A stretch of DNA of 9,660 nt, taken from contig JAYSQA010000218.1 of the NCBI GenBank assembly GCA_043721775.1, positions 1 through 9,660 of the forward strand, read 5' to 3'. The notes under the pieces are model-generated. The model was not told where the DNA came from. It saw nothing but the letters and a program-made list of their open reading frames with translations, and ran no database searches. The translations under genes were made by a program, and so were the position numbers. Positions 5,403 to 9,660 of the stretch are shown one piece after another. Position 1 is the first letter of the stretch; each line of letters opens with the position of its first letter. This DNA is from Stagnihabitans sp043721775 (GTDB taxonomy: Bacteria; Pseudomonadota; Alphaproteobacteria; Rhodobacterales; Rhodobacteraceae).

Positions 5403-8300
5403 ATGGATGATGATTTTGCCGCCAGCCTCACCCGGCTGCCTTTGGTGTTTGACGTCGCCGTCGCGGCCGAGATCCGACGGGCCTTTGCCGCCTTGCCGCA
5501 GCCTTTGCCGGATTTGCTGGCGGCCAGCGCCTCTTGTGCGCCCTACCTGCGTGATCTGATGCGGCGCGAGGCTGGATGGCTGGAAACGGCCCTGATTCAG
5601 GCACCGCAAGCCGCTTTTCAGGACGTTCTGGAAAATCTGACAGGCGTGCTGCTTGACCGTATGGGTGCGGCCCTGCGGCAGGCCAAACGGCGCGCGGCGT
5701 TGCTGATTGCCCTGGCCGATCTGGGCGGGGTCTGGGATCTGGGCCAGGTAACGCGGGCCTTGACCCAGTTGGCCGACCGGGCGGTGCAGCTTTGCGTGAC
5801 CACACTGGTGGCGGATGAGATCCGGCGTGGCAAGCTACCCGCAGCCGGGCTGGGCACGGACGGCACCGATGGGGCGGCCATGGTGGTGCTGGCGATGGGC
5901 AAGATGGGGGCGTTTGAACTCAACTATTCCTCGGACATCGACCTGATCTGCCTGTTCGACGAGACGCGCTATCCCGGCACCGAGCAGGAAGCCCGCGCCG
6001 CCTTCATCCGTGTCACCCGCAAGATGACCAGCCTGCTGTCCGATCTGACGCCCGAAGGCTATGTCTTCCGCACCGATCTGCGGCTGCGCCCGGATGCCTC
6101 TGTCACGCCGGTGTGCCTGTCGATGGCCGCAGCCCATGCCTATTATGAGGCCGAGGGCCGCACATGGGAACGTGCTGCCTACATCAAGGCCCGTCCCTGT
6201 GCCGGCGATATCGCGGCGGGGGAACGGTTCCTGCGCGGCCTTGTCCCCTTTGTCTGGCGCCGTCACCTTGACTATGCCGCCATTCAGGACGCCCATGACA
6301 TGCGCCTGCGCATCCGCGACTATCGCGGCCTTAACGGCCCCCTGACGGTCGAGGCGCACAACGTCAAGCTGGGACAGGGCGGCATCCGCGAGATTGAATT
6401 TTTCACCCAGACCCGACAGTTGATTGCCGGGGGCCGCGACCCTGACTTGCGCGCCCGCACCACCGAAGGCGGCCTTGCAGCACTTGCCGCCAAGGCCTGG
6501 GTGCCGCCCGAGGTGGTCGCTGAACTGACCCAAGCCTACCGCGCCTTGCGCGAAATAGAGCATCGTTTGCAGATGGTGCTGGATCAGCAGACCCAGACCA
6601 TGCCCACCACCCCCGAAGCGGTGGCGCGGATTGCCGCCTTCTGCGGCATGGATGACGCCAGCTTTCGCGCCGCTTTTCTTGATCGTCTGCGCCGGGTTGA
6701 CCGGCTGACCGAGGGCTTCTTCTCACCCGCCCCCGCCGAACCAGCCCCTGTTCTGTCGCTTCAGGCGCAAGGCATCGTCGAGCGTTGGCCGCATTACCCG
6801 GCCCTGCGGTCAGACCGGGCGCAGGCGATCTTTGCCCGCCTGAAGCCCGGCCTTTTGCGCAAGCTGATGCAGGGTGCCGAACCGGACGAGGCTTTGGTGG
6901 CGCTGGACGGCTTTCTGTCGGGCCTGCCCTCGGGCGTGCAGATTTTCAGCTTGTTCGAGGCCAATCCGCCCCTCGTCGATCTGATCCTTGATATTGCCGC
7001 CACCGCTCCGGCCCTTGCGCGCTATCTGTCGCGCAATGCCGCCGTGCTGGACGGGGTGATAGGCGGCGCGTTCTTTTCGGCCTGGCCGGGGGTGGCGGGG
7101 CTTGTGGCGGACCTTGCCCGCCGCCTTGATGGTGCGGATTACGAGCGGGCCTTGGGGGCCACCCGGCTTTGGATGAAGGAATGGCATTTCCGCGTCGGCG
7201 TGCATCACCTGCGCGGGCTGATTGATGCGTTTGAGGCGGGAAAATCCTATGCAGACCTTGCCGAGGCGGTGATTGCGGGCCTGTGGCCGGTGGTCGTGGC
7301 CGAGTTTTCACGTCGTCACGGCCCGCCGCCGGGGCGGGGTGCCGTGGTGGTGGGGATGGGGTCACTGGGGGCGGCGCGGCTGAATGCGCAGTCTGATCTG
7401 GACCTGATCGTGATCTATGATCCTTTGGGGGAAGAGACCTCCGCAGGCCCGCGGCCCTTGGCCACGCGGCCCTATTTCGCCCGTCTGACGCAGGCTTTGG
7501 TGACGGCCCTGACCACGCAGACCGGCGAGGGGCGCCTGTACGAGGTTGACATGCGCCTGCGCCCCTCGGGCCGGCAGGGGCCGGTGGCTACGGCTATGGC
7601 GGCGTTCAAGGCTTATCAGGAGGACGAGGCCTGGACGTGGGAACACCTCGCCCTGACCCGGGCGCGGGTGCTGGTCGGGGATGCATCCCTTGGCGGTGAG
7701 GTCGAGGCATTCCGGCGTGATCTGCTGAAACGCAAGGGGCAGGGCGCGAGGGTCAGGCCAGACGTCGCCGATATGCGGGCACGTCTGGCCGAGGCCAAGC
7801 CGGGCGAGGGCGCGTGGGACGCCAAGAACGGGCCAGGCCGCCTGATGGACATCGAGCTTTGCGCCCAGATGCTGGCCCTTTTGGCGGCAAGCCCGGCGCG
7901 CGGCGTGGAACGGCAACTCGCCGCAGGCAGAGCGGATGGCCTAACCGATGGCAGCGCGGGTGCCAGCGCGGATGGCAGCGCGGATGGCAGTGCGGACGGC
8001 AGTGCGGACGGCAGTGCGGGTGCCAGTGCGGATGCCAGAGCGGATGGCCGAACCGGCGGCAACCTGTCGCAAACGGACGAGACGGTTCTGCTGGATGCGT
8101 TGAGGCTTGACTGGCGTTTGCAGGCGGCGTCGCGGCTGCTTTCGGATCGGGCGCTGGACCCGCAGACGATGGGGGCAGGGGCGCGGGCTTTTCTGTTGCG
8201 CGAAACCGGGGCTGGGGACGGTCAGGGTTTGGCGCAAGCCCTGGCCAAGTCGGCAGCCAAGGCTGCGGCGGTGATCGACGGGCTTACAAAAAAGGACTGA
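5403..8300 (+). CDS. glnE: Glutamine synthetase adenylyltransferase/adenylyl-removing enzyme
   Basis: GlnE adds AMP to a tyrosine of glutamine synthetase, lowering its activity, and removes it by phosphorolysis, under control of PII proteins and glutamine. The 965-residue product has the family's two nucleotidyltransferase halves. The N-terminal adenylyl-removing half has GKMGAFELNYSSDIDLI with D178 and D180, and a third acid at D225 in FRTDLRLRPD. The GlnE-type segment NVKLGQGGIREIEFFTQTRQ follows. The C-terminal adenylylating half has GMGSLGAARLNAQSDLDLI with D665 and D667, and D716 in YEVDMRLRPSGRQGP, then DIELCAQML. I start at 5403 because the protein resembles the family from MDDDFAASLTRLPL on; the frame is open to 5223 but the extra 60 residues look non-coding. 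No clear Shine-Dalgarno. It is slightly long (E. coli about 946), largely through an Asp-Gly-Ser-Ala repeat at 849-882. A small gene follows after three bases. Confidence 0.96.
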   Translation: MDDDFAASLTRLPLVFDVAVAAEIRRAFAALPQPLPDLLAASASCAPYLRDLMRREAGWLETALIQAPQAAFQDVLENLTGVLLDRMGAALRQAKRRAALLIALADLGGVWDLGQVTRALTQLADRAVQLCVTTLVADEIRRGKLPAAGLGTDGTDGAAMVVLAMGKMGAFELNYSSDIDLICLFDETRYPGTEQEARAAFIRVTRKMTSLLSDLTPEGYVFRTDLRLRPDASVTPVCLSMAAAHAYYEAEGRTWERAAYIKARPCAGDIAAGERFLRGLVPFVWRRHLDYAAIQDAHDMRLRIRDYRGLNGPLTVEAHNVKLGQGGIREIEFFTQTRQLIAGGRDPDLRARTTEGGLAALAAKAWVPPEVVAELTQAYRALREIEHRLQMVLDQQTQTMPTTPEAVARIAAFCGMDDASFRAAFLDRLRRVDRLTEGFFSPAPAEPAPVLSLQAQGIVERWPHYPALRSDRAQAIFARLKPGLLRKLMQGAEPDEALVALDGFLSGLPSGVQIFSLFEANPPLVDLILDIAATAPALARYLSRNAAVLDGVIGGAFFSAWPGVAGLVADLARRLDGADYERALGATRLWMKEWHFRVGVHHLRGLIDAFEAGKSYADLAEAVIAGLWPVVVAEFSRRHGPPPGRGAVVVGMGSLGAARLNAQSDLDLIVIYDPLGEETSAGPRPLATRPYFARLTQALVTALTTQTGEGRLYEVDMRLRPSGRQGPVATAMAAFKAYQEDEAWTWEHLALTRARVLVGDASLGGEVEAFRRDLLKRKGQGARVRPDVADMRARLAEAKPGEGAWDAKNGPGRLMDIELCAQMLALLAASPARGVERQLAAGRADGLTDGSAGASADGSADGSADGSADGSAGASADARADGRTGGNLSQTDETVLLDALRLDWRLQAASRLLSDRALDPQTMGAGARAFLLRETGAGDGQGLAQALAKSAAKAAAVIDGLTKKD
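7947..8048 (+). repeat. In-frame 12-bp minisatellite coding for DGSA-type repeats within glnE
   Basis: About eight 12-bp units of the GAT GGC AGC GCG type encode DGSA/GAS-like repeats (residues 849-882). Single-base variants turn some units into GASA, DARA or similar. It lies after the DIELCAQML segment and before LRLDWRLQAASRLL in the C-terminal helical part of GlnE. The low divergence and unit length divisible by three suggest a recent expansion tolerated as a flexible linker. Confidence 0.92.
8291..8296 (+). promoter_or_regulatory. Shine-Dalgarno within the glnE end for the downstream small gene
   Basis: AAAGGA lies in the last codons of glnE, seven bases before the GTG at 8304. It supports the GTG start and coupled expression with glnE. 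Confidence 0.75.
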
Positions 8301-8303
8301 AAC

Positions 8304-8573
8304 GTGGACAGAACCGAAGCCGACCCCAAGGGGCTTGTGCGCGAAAGCTATGCGATCGAGGGGATTACCCTGGCCGAGTGCCGGTCGATCTTCATTGACT
8401 GGGCGCTTAGCCTGAAGGTCGGGGCCGATACCTCTGCCGCGATCACCGTGCTTTTGGAACAATACGGCACATCGGCGCCAAATCACCCGATGACGCTGAC
8501 GCTGACGGCCGGGCTTGAAGCGCCAACAACACCCACGCGGCGCGGCGGCCGGTTGGGGCGGCAAATTTCCTGA
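8304..8573 (+). CDS. Small conserved-looking protein of unknown function, downstream of glnE
   Basis: This 89-residue protein starts with GTG three bases after the glnE stop and has a good Shine-Dalgarno inside glnE, so it is almost certainly co-transcribed. The sequence reads as a real protein: ordered, mixed helical stretches in the core (LVRESYAIEGITLAECRSIF, then FIDWALSLKVGADTSAAITV and LLEQYG), followed by NHPMTLTLTAGLE and a basic tail ending RRGGRLGRQIS. No signal peptide, membrane segment or metal motif is visible, and there is a single Cys in AECRS. I vaguely recognise the pattern of a short Rhodobacterales hypothetical protein but cannot name a family. Position suggests, without proof, a link to glnE expression or nitrogen control. 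The stop codon lies in the loop of a small hairpin (8556-8584). Confidence 0.78.
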   Translation: MDRTEADPKGLVRESYAIEGITLAECRSIFIDWALSLKVGADTSAAITVLLEQYGTSAPNHPMTLTLTAGLEAPTTPTRRGGRLGRQIS

Positions 8574-8584
8574 CTGTGCCGCCC
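8556..8584 (+). terminator. Candidate hairpin around the stop codon of the small gene
   Basis: GGGCGGCA (8556-8563) pairs with TGCCGCCC (8577-8584) across a 13-base loop containing the TGA stop (8571-8573). Its right arm shares three bases with the next, stronger dyad at 8582-8610, so the two would compete. No long T-run follows, so terminator function is only plausible. Confidence 0.4.
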
Positions 8585-8610
8585 AGGAATTTTCGGCGAA
8601 AATTCCTGGG
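8582..8610. repeat. Perfect 14-bp inverted repeat between convergent genes
   Basis: Bases 8582-8595 (CCCAGGAATTTTCG) are exactly complementary to 8597-8610 with one central base between them. It lies in the 52-bp gap between the stop of the small + gene (8573) and that of the DUF1289 gene (8626). It has an AT-rich inner part and no T-tail on either side, so it is not a textbook terminator. A two-way transcription stop, a dispersed palindromic element or a protein-binding site are all possible. I remember GAATTTTCGGCGAAAATTC-like palindromes from other Rhodobacterales spacers but could not check. Confidence 0.85.
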
Positions 8611-8625
8611 GTGCCGCGTGCGGGT

Positions 8626-8856
8626 TCAGCGGTCCAGCCGCCCCATCCGTCCGCCGCGACGTTTGGCAAGACGCGGCGCACGGTTGGGCAGGTCGTCCAG
8701 CACGGTCTGGCGTTCGGTGCTGCTCATCAGGCTCCAGCGGCTGATCTCTTCGATGGACCGGTAGCAGCCGACGCACAAACGTTCTTCGGGATGGATCACG
8801 CACAGCTTGATGCAGGGCGATTGCACCTCGTTGCGGGCCCAGATCTCGTCATTCAT
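8626..8856 (-). CDS. DUF1289 family small cysteine-rich protein
   Basis: A 76-residue protein with the DUF1289 signature: SPCIKLCVIHPEERLCVGC followed by YRSIEEISRW. The four cysteines (15, 19, 28, 31; spacing CX3C-X8-CX2C) could bind zinc or an iron-sulfur cluster. That is the usual reading of such a pattern, and I know of no proven biochemical function. The C-terminus is basic (RLAKRRGGRMGRLDR), which could suit nucleic-acid contact. The ATG overlaps the ruvX stop by ATGA, and GGAGA (8863-8867) gives it its own Shine-Dalgarno, so it is the third gene of the ccmI-ruvX operon. There is no signal peptide. Length is typical of the short members of the family. Confidence 0.9.
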   Translation of the reverse strand: MNDEIWARNEVQSPCIKLCVIHPEERLCVGCYRSIEEISRWSLMSSTERQTVLDDLPNRAPRLAKRRGGRMGRLDR

Positions 8857-9359
8857 GCATCTTCTCCGGGGTCCAGATCGGCGGCCCTTTGGCGTGACAG
8901 AGTGTCAAGCCGATCAAGCGCGCCTTGCAGGATATAGCCGGCTGCAACCTGATCAATCACCTCGGCGCGACGCTTGCGGGACGTATCCGCCTCCAGCAGC
9001 GCTCTTGTGGCTGCCACGGTTGACAGGCGTTCGTCCCAGAAGGTGATCGGCAGCGACGTCAGCCGTTCCAGATTGCGGGCAAAGGCGCGGGTGGATTGGA
9101 CGCGGGGCCCTTCGGAGCCGTCCATGTTCAAGGGCAGGCCAAGGATGATGCCCTTGATTTCCCGCGCCCGGATGATCTCCAGGAGCCGCGCGGCATCATC
9201 GGTGAATTTCACCCGGCGGATCACCTCACTGGGGGTGGCGATGATGCGGCGCAGGTCGGAAATCGCCACGCCCACGGTCTTGTCACCCAGATCGAGCCCG
9301 ACAATCGCGGCGTTGCGGGGCAGGGTGGCGTGAAATTCTTCCAGTGTCGGCAGGATCAT
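8853..9359 (-). CDS. ruvX: Holliday junction resolvase-like RuvX/YqgF, 16S rRNA processing nuclease
   Basis: YqgF/RuvX is an RNase H-fold nuclease needed for maturation of the 5' end of 16S rRNA in E. coli; it was first annotated as a putative Holliday junction resolvase. The 168-residue product carries the family motifs in order: IVGLDLGDKTVGVAISD with the catalytic Asp at 23, LGLPLNMDGS (from residue 73), FWDERLST (107-114) and D136 in IDQVAAGYIL. The start at 9359 is chosen because MILPTLEEF leads directly into the fold and overlaps the ccmI stop by ATGA; the frame is open upstream to 9539, but that part is a Gly-rich shadow of ccmI. Only a weak GGAAA precedes it, so translation is probably coupled to ccmI. 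It overlaps the DUF1289 gene by four bases. With about 155 extra bases of spacing-free coupling on either side absent, this is a tight three-gene operon. Confidence 0.94.
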   Translation of the reverse strand: MILPTLEEFHATLPRNAAIVGLDLGDKTVGVAISDLRRIIATPSEVIRRVKFTDDAARLLEIIRAREIKGIILGLPLNMDGSEGPRVQSTRAFARNLERLTSLPITFWDERLSTVAATRALLEADTSRKRRAEVIDQVAAGYILQGALDRLDTLSRQRAADLDPGEDA

Positions 9360-9660
9360 GGCGCGGTTTCCGCCGGTGCCGCCGGTTCTGCCTGCGCCGC
9401 ATGAGCCGCCTGTGCCGCCTGATCCAGCACCGCCAGCGCCGCCGTGTCGCCGACAAATTTTTCCCGGGCGGTGGCCAGCGTCGCAGCGCTGCGGGCAGCC
9501 TCTCCCAGCACGGCAAGCGAGGTCACCAGCCTTGCCCAATCCGCCACCGGACCGCCATCGGCCTGCAGCCGCGTCGCCAGCTGATCGACCATGCCGACGA
9601 TCATCGCCTGCCGGTCTGCTTCGCTCATCTCGCCCGCTGCGGCGAGGTCTTCGGCACCGG
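9356..9660 (-). CDS. ccmI: Cytochrome c-type biogenesis protein CcmI, C-terminal part (cut by window edge)
   Basis: Only the last 100 or so codons are present; the frame continues off the right edge with no start seen. The visible part reads DLAAAGEMSEADRQAMIVGM, then VDQLATRLQADGGPVADWAR and LVTSLAVLGEAARS. This matches the CcmI C-terminal region, where the DRQAMIxGMVxxLAxRLxxxGG and DWARL pattern belongs to a TPR-like apocytochrome-chaperone domain. CcmI binds apocytochrome c in the periplasm for delivery to the CcmFH heme ligase. The final 40 residues are Ala-rich (AALAVLDQAAQAAHAAQAE) and end in PAAPAETAP, a probably flexible tail. The stop overlaps the ruvX start by ATGA. The expected N-terminal membrane segments are outside the window, so I rest the call on the C-terminal pattern alone. 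Confidence 0.85.
   Translation of the reverse strand, partial: GAEDLAAAGEMSEADRQAMIVGMVDQLATRLQADGGPVADWARLVTSLAVLGEAARSAATLATAREKFVGDTAALAVLDQAAQAAHAAQAEPAAPAETAP

Noticed and set aside
4768..5559. Long + strand open frame (263 codons) through the rsmA-glnE spacer into glnE
   Set aside because: It runs 157 bases into glnE in another frame, and its translation is Arg/Pro/Trp/Cys-rich with a simple-repeat patch and no family resemblance. It has no convincing Shine-Dalgarno.
9360..9539. Longer RuvX starting upstream within ccmI
   Set aside because: The extra 60 residues are Gly/Arg/Cys-rich and are the shifted-frame shadow of the Ala-rich CcmI tail. The ATGA overlap and family length favour the start at 9359.

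Overview
This window looks like an ordinary chromosomal stretch from a high-GC alphaproteobacterium of the Rhodobacterales/Rhodobacteraceae type. That placement rests on protein features: the RF1, RsmA, RuvX and CcmI sequences read like that group, a DUF4167 gene follows prmC, and one intergenic spacer resembles repeats I remember from those genomes. It is a judgement from the sequence, not a database result. I saw no rRNA, tRNA, CRISPR array, transposase, phage gene or toxin/defence locus.

Layout. Bases 1-114 hold about three tandem copies of a 35-bp unit that may continue left of the window. On the + strand, prfA (RF1, 236-1324) overlaps prmC (RF1/RF2 glutamine methyltransferase, 1321-2154) by ATGA. 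A 233-bp gap leads to a DUF4167 gene (2388-3821) with a very long Arg/Asp/Asn/Gln-rich disordered region. A strong hairpin terminator (3870-3895) separates it from rsmA (16S rRNA dimethyltransferase, 3881-4729, minus strand, TTG start); the rsmA stop codon lies in the hairpin loop. Bases 4730-5402 are a 673-bp divergent spacer with an 11-bp tandem repeat, a REP-like G/C hairpin and no convincing gene. glnE (5403-8300, + strand) and a small conserved-looking protein (8304-8573, GTG start) follow as one transcription unit. A convergent gap with a perfect 14-bp dyad separates them from a minus-strand operon running leftward from the right edge: ccmI (3' end only), ruvX and a DUF1289 gene, each overlapping the next by ATGA.

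Function. prfA/prmC is a substrate-enzyme pair for translation termination. RsmA and RuvX act in rRNA maturation. GlnE tunes glutamine synthetase to nitrogen status. CcmI belongs to cytochrome c maturation. These are core functions, and I do not see a new multi-gene system. What merits a second look is smaller: a 12-bp minisatellite encoding an in-frame Asp-Gly-Ser-Ala insert in the C-terminal half of GlnE, the disordered repeat region of the DUF4167 protein, several tandem repeats at gene borders, two hairpins that hold a stop codon in the loop, and the gene-poor spacer between rsmA and glnE.
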